Assembly (NCBI RefSeq): GCF_024436175.1 | Contig: NZ_JANFQP010000001.1 | Span: forward strand, 496,001-560,000 | DNA: 64,000 bases | Reading direction: 5' to 3' | Source: Kaistella montana | GTDB taxonomy: Bacteria; Bacteroidota; Bacteroidia; Flavobacteriales; Weeksellaceae | In this document: piece after piece, positions 33,447 to 45,088 of the stretch | Layout of the letters: each line of letters begins with the position of its first letter | Position numbering within the stretch: position 1 is the first letter of the stretch | Notes under the pieces: model-generated | Seen by the model: the letters and a program-made list of their open reading frames with translations, nothing else | Database searches by the model: none | Told to the model about the DNA's origin: nothing | Made by a program: the position numbers and the translations under genes

Positions 33447-34769
33447 ATGAATTTAAAATTACGACTTACGATCATAAGTTTTCTGCAGTTTTTTGTTTGG
33501 GGCGCATGGCTTACCACACTCGGAACTTATGGTTTTGCCTATAAACAATGGAGTGGAGCTGAGTTTGGTGCGGTATTTTCTACTTTAGGAATCGCTTCCA
33601 TATTTATGCCTGCTTTGATGGGAATTATCGCCGATAAATGGATCAATGCCGAGAAACTTTACGGAATGCTTCACATTTTATACGGAGTTACACTTTTTTT
33701 ATTGGCAAAAACTGATGATCCTACTTCATTTTTCTGGATTTTATTGGTAGGAATGTGCTTTTACATGCCGACTTTGTCATTGTCCAATTCAATTTCATAT
33801 AAATTATTGAAAGACAGTCATTATGATGTCGTAAAAGTTTTCCCGCCGATCAGAGTATGGGGAACTGTCGGATTCATTGTAGCAATGTGGTGTACCAATA
33901 TTTTCAGTGATGAGCAATCTTTCTCGAAAACAGGAATCCAAATAGGAGAAGTTTTATCAGGATTTTTCTCGAATTCATTGAATGCAAATCAGTTTTATAT
34001 TGCAGGTTTCGGTGCAGTTTTCTTAGGAATTTATGCATATTTCTTACCGAAATGTCCGCCACCAAAACTCATCGCACATGATGCTACTTTGTCCCAAAAG
34101 TTAGGCTTAGATGCCTTCAAACTTTTTGGTGAGAAAAAAATGGCTTTGTTCTTTATTTTCTCCATGTTTTTGGGCGCTGCATTACAGTTGACCAACATGT
34201 ACGGAGATACATTTTTAAAAGATTTCGGAGCGGTAGAAGCTTTCAAAGATTCAGCGGTAGTACAATATTCTACTATGATTATTTCTATTTCCCAGATTTC
34301 AGAAACGCTTTTCATCTTGGCAATTCCTTTTTTCCTTTACAAGTTTGGAATTAAAAAGGTAATGCTCATCAGTATGGGAGCGTGGGTTTTGCGTTTCGGT
34401 TTCTTCTCTTTGGGAGCGCCGGAAGGTTTGGGACTTATCCTTATCATTCTTTCGAATATTATCTACGGAATGGCTTTCGACTTCTTCAATATTTCAGGTT
34501 CTTTATTTGTTGAATCAACAACTGACAGCAAAATACGTTCATCTGCACAAGGATTATTTATGATGATGACCAATGGTTTCGGAGCGATTTTGGGAAGTTC
34601 AGTAAGCGGTTGGCTAATTTCAACTTTCTTTACCAACCCAAGTGGTGGAAAAATGTGGCATGAAATCTGGCTTGTTTTCTCTATCTATGCATTGGTTATT
34701 GCTATTGCTTTTGCAATTTTATTTAAACACAAGCATAATCCGGAGGTTGTAGCAGAGCTTAAACATTAA
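33447..34769 (+). CDS. nucleoside permease-type MFS transporter (NHS family)
   Basis: A 440-residue protein with about 12 TM segments. The N-terminus LQFFVWGAWLTTLGTYGF and the FPPIRVWGTVGFIVAMW block are typical of NupG/XapB-like nucleoside:H+ symporters. The substrate is inferred from family only. It is probably cotranscribed with the upstream BFN gene and ends at a strong terminator. Confidence 0.86.
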   Translation: MNLKLRLTIISFLQFFVWGAWLTTLGTYGFAYKQWSGAEFGAVFSTLGIASIFMPALMGIIADKWINAEKLYGMLHILYGVTLFLLAKTDDPTSFFWILLVGMCFYMPTLSLSNSISYKLLKDSHYDVVKVFPPIRVWGTVGFIVAMWCTNIFSDEQSFSKTGIQIGEVLSGFFSNSLNANQFYIAGFGAVFLGIYAYFLPKCPPPKLIAHDATLSQKLGLDAFKLFGEKKMALFFIFSMFLGAALQLTNMYGDTFLKDFGAVEAFKDSAVVQYSTMIISISQISETLFILAIPFFLYKFGIKKVMLISMGAWVLRFGFFSLGAPEGLGLILIILSNIIYGMAFDFFNISGSLFVESTTDSKIRSSAQGLFMMMTNGFGAILGSSVSGWLISTFFTNPSGGKMWHEIWLVFSIYALVIAIAFAILFKHKHNPEVVAELKH

Positions 34770-34792
34770 GAAAAACCTTTAAAATAAAATCA

Positions 34793-34824
34793 AAACACAC
34801 TTTTTAGAAAGTGTGTTTTTTTTT
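34793..34824 (+). terminator. terminator after the nucleoside permease gene
   Basis: Perfect 11-bp stem AAACACACTTT (34793-34803) with AAAGTGTGTTT (34808-34818), TTAG loop, and T run. Confidence 0.9.
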
Positions 34825-34860
34825 GTAATTTGCCGTATTAATAAACTTATAAATTAAAAT

Positions 34861-36039
34861 ATGAAAGAAGTATTCATCGTTTCTGCAGCTAGAACTCCAA
34901 TGGGAAGTTTTTTGGGAAGTTTAGCTACGGTTCCGGCTACAAAATTAGGTTCTACTGCTATTAAAGGTGCTTTAGACAAAATAAATCTTGATCCGAAATT
35001 GGTTCAGGAAGTCTATATGGGAAATGTATTGCAAGCAGGTGAAGGGCAAGCTCCGGCACGTCAAGCGGCTTTGGGAGCTGGTTTATCTAATGAAACTCCA
35101 TCCACAACTATTAACAAAGTTTGCGCATCTGGAATGAAAGCCGTGATGATGGCTGCACAATCCATCAAAGCAGATGATCAAGACATCATCGTTGCTGGTG
35201 GAATGGAAAATATGTCTTCTGTTCCGCATTATTTCAATGCAAGAAATGCAACCAAATTAGGCGATGTGAAAATGCAAGATGGAATGGTTTTAGACGGCTT
35301 GACAGATGTTTACAACAAAGTACACATGGGAGTTTGCGCCGAAAAATGCGCAGCTGAATATGGAATTACAAGAGAAGATCAGGATAATTTTGCTGTAGAA
35401 TCTTATAAACGCTCAGCGAAAGCTTGGGCCGAAGGCAAATTTAATGAAGAAATCGTTCCGGTAGAAATTCCACAAAGAAAAGGTGAGCCTATTATTTTTT
35501 CTGAAGATGAAGAATACAAATCTGTAAATTTTGACAGAATTTCGACTTTACCAACTGTTTTTCAGAAAGAAAATGGAACGGTAACCGCGGCAAATGCTTC
35601 AACTTTAAATGACGGAGCTTCGGCTTTGGTTTTAATGTCGAAGGAAAAAATGGAAGAATTGGGATTGAAACCTTTAGCAAAAATTGTTTCTTATGCCGAT
35701 GCTGCTCACGAACCGGAATGGTTTACTACAGCTCCTTCAAAAGCAGTGCCTATTGCTTTGCAAAAAGCTGGTTTGCAAGTTTCTGATATTGACTTTTTCG
35801 AATTTAATGAAGCGTTTTCTGTGGTAGGCTTGGCCAACAACAAAATTTTAGGTTTAGACGCCAATAAAGTGAATGTAAACGGGGGAGCTGTTTCTTTAGG
35901 ACATCCGCTTGGAAGTTCAGGATCCAGAATTATTGTTAGTTTAATCAATATTCTTAAACAAAACGGAGGAAAATACGGAGCCGCTGCAATTTGTAACGGT
36001 GGAGGTGGCGCAAGCGCGATCATCATCGAGAATGTATAA
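34861..36039 (+). CDS. acetyl-CoA acetyltransferase (thiolase)
   Basis: A 392-residue thiolase with Cys88 in [10 protein letters not shown], His348 in GHPLG and Cys378 in CNGGGG. The sequence is closest in style to biosynthetic/AtoB-type acetoacetyl-CoA thiolases ([13 protein letters not shown] start). It could condense two acetyl-CoA for the mevalonate pathway, whose kinase is at 37.7 kb, or cleave acetoacetyl-CoA. It is not within the fad operon and has no palindromic operator. Confidence 0.92.
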   Translation: MKEVFIVSAARTPMGSFLGSLATVPATKLGSTAIKGALDKINLDPKLVQEVYMGNVLQAGEGQAPARQAALGAGLSNETPSTTINKVCASGMKAVMMAAQSIKADDQDIIVAGGMENMSSVPHYFNARNATKLGDVKMQDGMVLDGLTDVYNKVHMGVCAEKCAAEYGITREDQDNFAVESYKRSAKAWAEGKFNEEIVPVEIPQRKGEPIIFSEDEEYKSVNFDRISTLPTVFQKENGTVTAANASTLNDGASALVLMSKEKMEELGLKPLAKIVSYADAAHEPEWFTTAPSKAVPIALQKAGLQVSDIDFFEFNEAFSVVGLANNKILGLDANKVNVNGGAVSLGHPLGSSGSRIIVSLINILKQNGGKYGAAAICNGGGGASAIIIENV

Positions 36040-36061
36040 GCCAAATTATTTTTAAATACAG

Positions 36062-36112
36062 CCATTAAGAATTATTAATGAATTTTTTCATCAGATTCTT
36101 AATGGTTTTTTT
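36062..36112 (+). terminator. terminator after the second thiolase gene
   Basis: CCATTAAGAAT (36062-36072) pairs with ATTCTTAATGG (36095-36105) across a 22-nt loop, followed by a T run. Confidence 0.75.
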
Positions 36113-36119
36113 ATTTTTG
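36112..36119 (+). promoter_or_regulatory. -7 box of the UMF1 transporter gene
   Basis: TATTTTTG lies 19 bp before the ATG at 36139 and overlaps the T tract of the preceding terminator. Confidence 0.5.
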
Positions 36120-36138
36120 TTCCATAAATTATTTACCA

Positions 36139-37629
36139 ATGCCTGAAAACGATCATTTACAGACTCCAAATATCAAAAACAATCCGAAAATCATGAAAGC
36201 GTGGGCTTATTATGATTGGGCCAATTCGGTGTATTCGTTGGTAATTACTTCTACTATTTTTCCGATTTATTATTCGATTCTTACAACGGCTTCCGAAAAA
36301 AGTGAGTTTGTAAAGGAAACCGGACAATGGATTAAAGTTCCGGTACGACACATGATTACCATTTTTGGTAAAGAATATCAACCGGATGCGATTTATGGTT
36401 ACTCGCTCACAATTTCATTCTTAATCGTAGTTTTGCTTTCTCCAATTTTATCGTCTTTGGCAGATACAATTGGGAATAAGAAATCATTTTTGCAGTTTTT
36501 CTGTTATCTTGGTGCCACTTCTTGCATGGGATTGGCGATGTTTACAGGGATGCAAAATGTTTTTCTGGGACTCTTGTTCAGTATTACGGCAAGTGTCGGT
36601 TTTTGGGGCAGTTTGGTGTTCTATAATTCGTTTCTTCCCGATATTGCAACACGCGATAAACAGGATGCACTTTCAGCCAGAGGTTATGTTTATGGTTATA
36701 TTGGTTCAGTGGTTTTAGTAGTGATTTGTTTGGTTTTGATTCAGGTTTTTGCAAAAAATGCTGAGGAAGCTAAGCTTTATACCAGAATTTCCTTCCTTTT
36801 AACCGGAGCTTGGTGGTTTGGATTTTCACAATATACTTTTAAACATTTACCACAATTTGGTAATGTTAAAGACCAATTACCAAAAGATTTGGTACTGCTT
36901 AATTATAAAAATATTTTCAAAAAACACGAAGAACAAGGCGGTTTTTGGGAAGTTTTGAAAGACAATATCAGCTTTTATAAAGATATTGTGATTGAAAGTT
37001 TTCATGAATTATTTAAAGTTGGAAGAACGCTATTTGCAGATCGCAATTTGAAATTTTTCCTTTCGAGTTTTTTCTTTTATAGCGTTGGAATGCAGACCAT
37101 TTTCCTGATGGCGACACTTTTCGGAAAAAGTGAAATTAATCTTGAACAGGACAAATTAATTTTAACCCTTTTGCTGATACAAATTGAAGCAATTATTGGC
37201 GCTCTGTTTTTCTCATGGTTATCGAAGAAAATTGGAAATAAAAATGTGATTTCCATTGCAATTATTTTATGGATTGTTGCGTGTCTATCGGCTTATTATT
37301 TAAATAAAGAAAACCCAAATGTAGAATATCAGTTTTATGGAATTGCAGGAATCATCGGTTTGGTAATGGGCGGTTTGCAAGCAATGTCGCGTTCCACTTA
37401 TTCGAAACTTCTTCCGGAGGATTCTATGGATAATACTACCTATTTCAGTTTTTACGATGTATTAGAAAAATTGGCAATTATCTTGGGAACTTTCATTTTT
37501 GCAACAATGATTGAGAAATACAGTAATATGAGATTCGCCGCATTATCAATGTCTATATTTTTCTTTGCTGGATTGGTTTTGATCAGATTTTTGAAAGTAA
37601 AAATCGGCAATGGAAAGAACTCAATTTAA
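36139..37629 (+). CDS. UMF1 (Atg22-like) family MFS transporter
   Basis: A 496-residue polytopic protein. The N-terminal MKAWAYYDWANSVYSLVI is diagnostic of the UMF1/Atg22-like family, and LSPILSSLADTIGNKKSFLQF and GGLQAMSRSTYSKLLPE support it. About 12 TM segments. Fungal homologues efflux vacuolar amino acids; the bacterial substrate is unknown. It stands alone between a terminator and the mevalonate kinase promoter. Confidence 0.9.
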   Translation: MPENDHLQTPNIKNNPKIMKAWAYYDWANSVYSLVITSTIFPIYYSILTTASEKSEFVKETGQWIKVPVRHMITIFGKEYQPDAIYGYSLTISFLIVVLLSPILSSLADTIGNKKSFLQFFCYLGATSCMGLAMFTGMQNVFLGLLFSITASVGFWGSLVFYNSFLPDIATRDKQDALSARGYVYGYIGSVVLVVICLVLIQVFAKNAEEAKLYTRISFLLTGAWWFGFSQYTFKHLPQFGNVKDQLPKDLVLLNYKNIFKKHEEQGGFWEVLKDNISFYKDIVIESFHELFKVGRTLFADRNLKFFLSSFFFYSVGMQTIFLMATLFGKSEINLEQDKLILTLLLIQIEAIIGALFFSWLSKKIGNKNVISIAIILWIVACLSAYYLNKENPNVEYQFYGIAGIIGLVMGGLQAMSRSTYSKLLPEDSMDNTTYFSFYDVLEKLAIILGTFIFATMIEKYSNMRFAALSMSIFFFAGLVLIRFLKVKIGNGKNSI

Positions 37630-37677
37630 ATTGAAAATTTCTGAAAAATTGGCTTAAATTTTGTTAATATAAAAATA

Positions 37678-37707
37678 TTGCAGGTCGATTAAAATTTAGT
37701 AATTTTG
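37678..37707 (+). promoter_or_regulatory. full flavobacterial promoter of mevalonate kinase
   Basis: TTG (37678-37680), 19-bp spacer, TAATTTTG (37700-37707); both boxes and the spacing match the Bacteroidota consensus. The ATG is 31 bp after the -7 box. Confidence 0.75.
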
Positions 37708-37737
37708 CAACTGAAAATCAACGGGTTAAATTAAACT

Positions 37738-38664
37738 ATGAGCAATCCTTTATTTTACGCTAAAATCCTTCTCTTCGGAGAATACGGAATTATTGAAGAT
37801 TCACAAGGACTTACCTTGCCGTACAGTTTTTATAAAGGAACACTGAAATTCTCTGATTTAAACAATGATTTCGAGAAAAAATCAAATCTTTCCTTGAAAA
37901 AATATTCAGATTATTTAACAAATTTAGAATTACCAGATAATTTTAAGCTGAATGTTTCTGATTTTCAAAAAGATATCGAAAAAGGACTTTTTTTCGATTC
38001 CAATATTCCTCAAGGTTACGGAGTTGGAAGTTCCGGAGCTTTAGTAGCCGCTATTTTTGAAAAATATTCAATCAAAAAATATACTCCTGAAAACATTGCT
38101 AAAGAAGAACTGAAAGATTTAAAGAAAGTTTTTGGTCTCTTAGAAAGCTATTTTCATGGGAAAAGTTCAGGAATTGACCCTTTGATTTGCTACATGAATC
38201 TTCCGATTCTTATTGAAAACAAAGAAAATGTTGACCGTGTTTCGATCCCAAAAAGCGAAGAAGGAAAAGGTGCGATTTTCTTGATAGATTCCGGAATGAC
38301 GGGCGAAACCGGACCTATGGTTCAGATTTTCTTTGAAAAAATGAAAACTGAAGGATTCCGCAAAACATTGAAAGAAGAATTTATCCGATACAATAATGCT
38401 TGTATTGATGCCTTTTTGAAAAAGGAAATGAATCCCTTTTTCAAAAATCTAAAAAGCCTTTCCGTTTGGGCATACGAACATTTCAAACCGATGATTCCCG
38501 AAACGATCTATAAAGCTTGGAAAAAAGGTCTGGATTCTAACGCTTATTACTTGAAACTTTGTGGCAGTGGAGGCGGAGGTTATATTTTGGGCTTTACAAA
38601 AGATTACGAGAAAGCAGATAAAATGCTTCAGGGATTTCATAAAGAAATCATTTACAGATTCTAA
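37738..38664 (+). CDS. mvk: mevalonate kinase (GHMP family)
   Basis: A 308-residue GHMP kinase, phosphorylating mevalonate on the way to isopentenyl pyrophosphate. The N-terminal KILLFGEYGI block, ATP-binding IPQGYGVGSSGALVAA (90-105), HGKSSGIDPL and C-terminal CGSGGGGYILGF match. Flavobacteria use the mevalonate route, so the assignment is consistent. The UbiA prenyltransferase follows 46 bp later, suggesting an isoprenoid operon. Confidence 0.87.
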   Translation: MSNPLFYAKILLFGEYGIIEDSQGLTLPYSFYKGTLKFSDLNNDFEKKSNLSLKKYSDYLTNLELPDNFKLNVSDFQKDIEKGLFFDSNIPQGYGVGSSGALVAAIFEKYSIKKYTPENIAKEELKDLKKVFGLLESYFHGKSSGIDPLICYMNLPILIENKENVDRVSIPKSEEGKGAIFLIDSGMTGETGPMVQIFFEKMKTEGFRKTLKEEFIRYNNACIDAFLKKEMNPFFKNLKSLSVWAYEHFKPMIPETIYKAWKKGLDSNAYYLKLCGSGGGGYILGFTKDYEKADKMLQGFHKEIIYRF

Positions 38665-38710
38665 AAATTAAGTCGGGGAAAATTGAATTCTATATAATTC
38701 CGCTTAATTT

Positions 38711-39601
38711 ATGAAAAATCCCATTCTTTACAGAATATCCCAATTCGTAGGTTTCCTTTTGGGAGCGCGGGTTTTTGTGGCTTTGCTGCTTACGTTTGCA
38801 TTGTATGTTTCTACTTTTTTTCTTTTTAATCAGGAAGAAAGTTTAAGAAATTTCGTTTTCGATTTCAAAGTTCACGGGATTATTTTTTGTACAGTTTTAA
38901 GCATTTTTGCCGGCGGAATTATCAACCAATTTTACGATCGGGAAAAAGATCAACTCACAAAGCCATTCCGCACGAAATTTCAGAGTTTCCTGAAGCAGAA
39001 ATATTTCCTTTATGCCTATATCGCTCTTAATTTGATTTCCTTAGGCATTGCTTTTTTAATTTCTCCCAGAGTATTGTTTTTCTTTCTGATTTATCAGTTT
39101 TTCATGTGGTTTTACAGTCATAAGCTAAGCAAAATAGTTATTTTAAATAATGTAACATTTGTAAGTTTAACACTTTACCCTTTTTTCGGGATGATGGTTT
39201 ATTACCACACTTTTTCTGGAAAAGTATTCCTGATGGCTGTTTTTCTTTTTCTAATTCTTTTAATTATAGATGTAACCAAAGATTTTCTCACTAAAAATGC
39301 AGACAAAATGTTTGGATATACCACTATTCCCAACTATTTCGGAAACTCCGTTGCCAAAATAATTATAGTATCTTTTTTAGTAATATTGATGCTGGTATCG
39401 ATGTTATTAATCAACAAAACTGGGATACATAGCATTATCAATCTCTATTTTGCAATTGGCTTATTTGTTATCATTTTTAGCATTTATTTGATGTTAAATG
39501 CTGTAAAAAAAACTCATTTTTTTTTAATGAATATTTTAAGAATATGGGTTTTTATAGGAATTATCTCAATGTTATTGGACGGAATAATTAAAAGATTTTA
39601 G
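38711..39601 (+). CDS. UbiA-family prenyltransferase
   Basis: A 296-residue membrane protein with about nine TM segments. The first Asp-rich motif is NQFYDREKD at 72-80 and the second is DVTKDFLTKNADKMFGY, both required for Mg-diphosphate binding. The acceptor is unknown; such proteins prenylate quinone, haem or glycerol-phosphate substrates. It follows mevalonate kinase, supporting an isoprenoid role. Confidence 0.85.
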   Translation: MKNPILYRISQFVGFLLGARVFVALLLTFALYVSTFFLFNQEESLRNFVFDFKVHGIIFCTVLSIFAGGIINQFYDREKDQLTKPFRTKFQSFLKQKYFLYAYIALNLISLGIAFLISPRVLFFFLIYQFFMWFYSHKLSKIVILNNVTFVSLTLYPFFGMMVYYHTFSGKVFLMAVFLFLILLIIDVTKDFLTKNADKMFGYTTIPNYFGNSVAKIIIVSFLVILMLVSMLLINKTGIHSIINLYFAIGLFVIIFSIYLMLNAVKKTHFFLMNILRIWVFIGIISMLLDGIIKRF

Positions 39602-39696
39602 CCAGTCCGAAAGATTTTAGTCATCATGAAATTCACTATTTAATATTGAAAAACAGCGGTTTAAAAAGAATTGTCGATATATCAACGAATTAGTTT

Positions 39697-39704
39697 TATC
39701 TTTG
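39697..39704 (+). promoter_or_regulatory. -7 box of the RluB-type gene
   Basis: TATCTTTG, 17 bp before ATG 39722. It lies inside the longer in-frame reading, which supports the shorter start. Confidence 0.55.
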
Positions 39705-39721
39705 CAAAAATTTTTCAGACA

Positions 39722-40828
39722 ATGAGCCGAGACAGAAACAGCAACAACAAACCTAAAAAAGTACGAATTTCAAAAATTTCCAATTCAGGAAGTTCCAGAC
39801 CTGCTCCTTCCCGTGCACGCGCTCCAAAACCTGAAAATACCGAAGAAAAGAAACCTGCGAAAGCCAGAGAACCAAGATTAATGTCTGAATCGGAAGCAAA
39901 ATCTTACGAAAAAACTTTCGACAGACCGGTTTCCAGAAAACCTGCAGGAAAAAGAATTGGAAAATCTTTCGATAAAGATGCTAAATTTGGGAAAGGTGAC
40001 CAAAAAGCCCGTCCAACAAAACTTTTCAAAAATTACGAAAGACCACTTGGGGAAAACGAAAAGACAAGATCTTTCGTACAAAAACGTAGATTCGATAAAT
40101 TAACCAAGGAAACACCAAAAGAAAGTATTCGTTTAAATAAATACATCGCTAATTCCGGGATTTGTTCTCGCCGTGAAGCGGATGAATTAATCACTCAAGG
40201 TTTGGTTCAGGTCAACGGAAAAGTGGTTACAGAAATGGGGTACCAAGTTCAGAAAACCGATAAAGTAATTTTCGATGGACAAGGAATCACTCCTGAAAAA
40301 CCGGTTTATGTGCTTTTAAACAAGCCAAAAGGATACATCTCTACTACGAAAGATGAAAAAGCTAGAAAAACAGTTTTAGATCTGGTCGCAAATGCTTCAC
40401 CGTATCGCCTTTTCCCAGTAGGAAGATTGGATCGTTCGACCACTGGAGTAATTTTGCTTACAAATGATGGTCACATGACCAAAAAACTGACGCATCCGTC
40501 TTTCAACATGAAAAAAATATATCATGTAACCTTAGATAGAAAATTGGACAGAGCTGATCTGAACGCAATTGCTGAAGGAATTCGTTTGGAAGAAGGCGTT
40601 GCCGAAGTTGACAGCATTTCTTACATCGAAGGAAAACCAAGAAACGAGGTGGGAATCGAAATCCACATTGGTTGGAATCGAGTGGTACGCAGAATTTTCC
40701 AAAGATTGGGCTATGAAGTTGAGGCTTTGGATCGCGTAATGTTTGCCGGTTTAACCAAGAAAAATATCAAGCGAGGACACTGGAGAATTCTTACCGATTT
40801 GGAGGTGAACAACCTAAAAATGATGTAA
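39722..40828 (+). CDS. rluB: RluB-type rRNA pseudouridine synthase with basic N-terminal extension
   Basis: A 368-residue RsuA/RluB-family enzyme. The S4 domain begins near 136 (IRLNKYIANSGICSRREAD), catalytic Asp237 is in FPVGRLDRSTTG, and VRRIFQRLGYEVEAL closes the family match. The first approximately 130 residues are a low-complexity, Lys/Arg/Pro/Ser-rich tail, likely disordered and RNA-binding, as seen in other Bacteroidota homologues. The expected target is U2605 of 23S rRNA by family. The gene is monocistronic, ending in a strong terminator. Confidence 0.9.
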   Translation: MSRDRNSNNKPKKVRISKISNSGSSRPAPSRARAPKPENTEEKKPAKAREPRLMSESEAKSYEKTFDRPVSRKPAGKRIGKSFDKDAKFGKGDQKARPTKLFKNYERPLGENEKTRSFVQKRRFDKLTKETPKESIRLNKYIANSGICSRREADELITQGLVQVNGKVVTEMGYQVQKTDKVIFDGQGITPEKPVYVLLNKPKGYISTTKDEKARKTVLDLVANASPYRLFPVGRLDRSTTGVILLTNDGHMTKKLTHPSFNMKKIYHVTLDRKLDRADLNAIAEGIRLEEGVAEVDSISYIEGKPRNEVGIEIHIGWNRVVRRIFQRLGYEVEALDRVMFAGLTKKNIKRGHWRILTDLEVNNLKMM

Positions 40829-40850
40829 AAATCTTCCGTATAAAAATAAA

Positions 40851-40888
40851 AACTTCCCAAGGTAAATCACTTTGGGAAGTTTTTTTTA
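40851..40888 (+). terminator. terminator after rluB
   Basis: AACTTCCCAA (40851-40860) pairs with TTGGGAAGTT (40872-40881), then T residues. Confidence 0.85.
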
Positions 40889-40946
40889 GTAAAATCATGT
40901 AACAAATTTGATAAATCGTAACTTACTTTTCAGATAACCAGAAAAT

Positions 40947-41456
40947 ATGTCATCATTAGAAAAAGATTTTTTAGAAAAAATTGAAAAGCACAAAGGTGTG
41001 ATTTTCAAGATTTCTAAGATGTATATGGATAATTTCGACGATCAGAAAGACCTTTTTCAGGAAATTACGTTCCAGGTTTGGAAAGCATATCCCACATTTG
41101 AAGGAAGAAGTGAATTTTCAACTTGGTTGTACCGAATCGCCCTGAATACTGCAATTCTTTTCTTAAAATCTGAAAAACGGAGAAGCTTTATTCAGAACAA
41201 TGAAGTGAGCAATTTCAAGATTAATCTGGATGAATATGATGATGACGAGGAGCAAAAATTGAAAAAAATGTACGAGGCTATCAACCAATTGAACGCAATC
41301 GACAAAGCTTTGATTTTCTATTATCTTGAGAATTATTCGGGCAAGCAAATCGCCGAACAAATGGGAATTTCCGAAGTAAATGCCCGCGTGAAAATGAACC
41401 GCGCTAAAGAAAAATTAAAACAACTTATTAATACACAACATCATGGAACTCGATAA
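40947..41456 (+). CDS. ECF RNA polymerase sigma factor
   Basis: A 169-residue sigma-70 family protein. Region 2 spans about 20-85 (DQKDLFQEITFQVWKAYPTFEGRSEFSTWLYRIALNTA) and region 4 about 110-160 (AIDKALIFYYLENYSGKQIAEQMGISEVNARVKMNRAKEKL). The region 2-4 linker is acidic. The downstream membrane gene overlaps it by 14 bp, so the two are translationally coupled and the partner may be its anti-sigma factor. Confidence 0.92.
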   Translation: MSSLEKDFLEKIEKHKGVIFKISKMYMDNFDDQKDLFQEITFQVWKAYPTFEGRSEFSTWLYRIALNTAILFLKSEKRRSFIQNNEVSNFKINLDEYDDDEEQKLKKMYEAINQLNAIDKALIFYYLENYSGKQIAEQMGISEVNARVKMNRAKEKLKQLINTQHHGTR

Positions 41457-42036
41457 TTTAAAAGAAATCTGGGACAAAGAAAAAATCGCTGAAACCCCGG
41501 AAATTAGCATTGAACAGCAAAAAGAAATTCATCTTCCATTGGAACAATTGAGAAAAAAAATGAGAAACGAATTCTGGAGCACCATGGTGATGTTTGTTTT
41601 AATTATTTTATTCTTCATTTTTAAGGATTTCCATTTTTTCAAATTTAAAGTGTATTGTATCACTTTGGTTGCGTCGATGATGTTGGTGACGGGATTTTAT
41701 TTCTTTAAATTTTTCCAGCTTTATAAGAATATGGGAGAAATCAACTTGAACGCTAAAGACAATCTAAAAGACTTGATGTTTCAGTTCAAGCTAAATGAAC
41801 AATATTATGTTTCTTTTTATCTGGCTTTTGTACCGTTTGTGGTATGCGAAATGCTTTTGATTTTCGATTATATGCCGAATTTGAAAATGTTGGATGGTGT
41901 TAATTTCATTCTTACGTTTATCGGTTGTTGTCTGTTTATGCTGGTTACGCTTTATCTTTTCGGAAGATGGTGGTTTAATCATTTTTATGGCAAAAGCATA
42001 AAGCAAATTCAGAAAATTTACAATGATTTAAAATAA
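41443..42036 (+). CDS. membrane protein cotranslated with the sigma factor, possible anti-sigma
   Basis: A 197-residue protein: a cytoplasmic N-terminal part (about 1-45, MELDNLKEIWDKEKI) followed by four predicted TM segments (about 45-60, 68-88, 125-143, 150-172). I do not recognise a named domain. Its start lies inside the sigma gene (14-bp overlap), which is the arrangement of many sigma/anti-sigma pairs. An anti-sigma role is inference from this context; there is no zinc-binding HxxxCxxC motif. Confidence 0.8.
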   Translation: MELDNLKEIWDKEKIAETPEISIEQQKEIHLPLEQLRKKMRNEFWSTMVMFVLIILFFIFKDFHFFKFKVYCITLVASMMLVTGFYFFKFFQLYKNMGEINLNAKDNLKDLMFQFKLNEQYYVSFYLAFVPFVVCEMLLIFDYMPNLKMLDGVNFILTFIGCCLFMLVTLYLFGRWWFNHFYGKSIKQIQKIYNDLK

Positions 42037-42066
42037 AAAACTCCCCGAAAAAATTCGGGGAGTTTT
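42037..42066. terminator. bidirectional terminator between the sigma operon and icd
   Basis: Perfect 13-bp stem, 42037-42049 with 42054-42066, around AAAA, with the A/T run on both sides (core CTCCCCGAA/TTCGGGGAG). It serves both convergent genes. Confidence 0.92.
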
Positions 42067-42098
42067 GTTTTATCGTTTAAAACGGTTTTAATTCAAAT

Positions 42099-44360
<2,262 letters not shown>

Positions 44361-44452
44361 TTACGTATTTTTATAAAGCTATGAAATAGAGCAACAGTTA
44401 ACTTTATGATTAATTTAACCTTTAATTAAAATATCTTTCGGCAGATATTTGC

Positions 44453-44460
44453 TATTTTTG
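44453..44460 (+). promoter_or_regulatory. -7 box of tpx
   Basis: TATTTTTG, 22 bp before the ATG at 44483. No TTG at 19-bp spacing. Confidence 0.5.
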
Positions 44461-44482
44461 AGAAACTAAAAAAATTAAAATT

Positions 44483-44980
44483 ATGGCAGATATTACCTTA
44501 AAAGGAAATCCAATTCATTCTATTGGTCAATTGCCGGAAGTGGGACTTTCTGTGAGAGATTTCGCTTTGGTGAATGATAAATTAGAAGTGAAAACCCTTT
44601 CTGATTATGATGGGAAGAAGAAGATTTTCAATATTTTCCCAAGCATCGATACCGGAATTTGTGCTGCTTCAGCAAGAAAATTTAACGAAGAAGCAGGAAC
44701 TTTGGAAAACACTGTAGTGATCAATGTTTCTAAAGATTTGCCTTTTGCTTTAGGTCGTTTTTGTGCAGCTGAAGGTTTAGATCACGTGGAAACTTTATCC
44801 GATTTCCGAGGAACTTTCGGAGATGATTATGGCGTAACATTAATAGATTCACCAATGAAAGGTTTACTGAGCCGCGCTGTAGTTGTAACGGATGAACATG
44901 GCAAAGTTATTTATACCGAACAAGTTCCGGAAATTGCTCAGGAACCAGATTATGAAAAAGCTTTAGCTGTTTTGAAGTAA
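44483..44980 (+). CDS. tpx: thiol peroxidase (atypical 2-Cys peroxiredoxin)
   Basis: Reduces hydroperoxides using thioredoxin. The peroxidatic Cys60 is in PSIDTGICAASARKFN and the resolving Cys94 in LGRFCAAEG, at the spacing seen in E. coli Tpx. Residues T57-G58 replace the usual Thr-Pro/Thr-x-Val pattern slightly, but the catalytic Thr is kept. Length 165 is standard. It is divergent from icd and followed by a terminator. Confidence 0.95.
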   Translation: MADITLKGNPIHSIGQLPEVGLSVRDFALVNDKLEVKTLSDYDGKKKIFNIFPSIDTGICAASARKFNEEAGTLENTVVINVSKDLPFALGRFCAAEGLDHVETLSDFRGTFGDDYGVTLIDSPMKGLLSRAVVVTDEHGKVIYTEQVPEIAQEPDYEKALAVLK

Positions 44981-45031
44981 TTCTTTTTTGTTTTTTTTCA
45001 AAAAATCATCAATCACTGAAATAGTACTATC

Positions 45032-45066
45032 AAAAGAACGGTTTTTCGTAATCCGTTCTTTTTTAG
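45032..45066 (+). terminator. terminator after tpx
   Basis: AAAAGAACGG (45032-45041) pairs with CCGTTCTTTT (45053-45062), then T residues. Confidence 0.8.
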
Positions 45067-45088
45067 TACATTTAGAGAAAAATATGAT

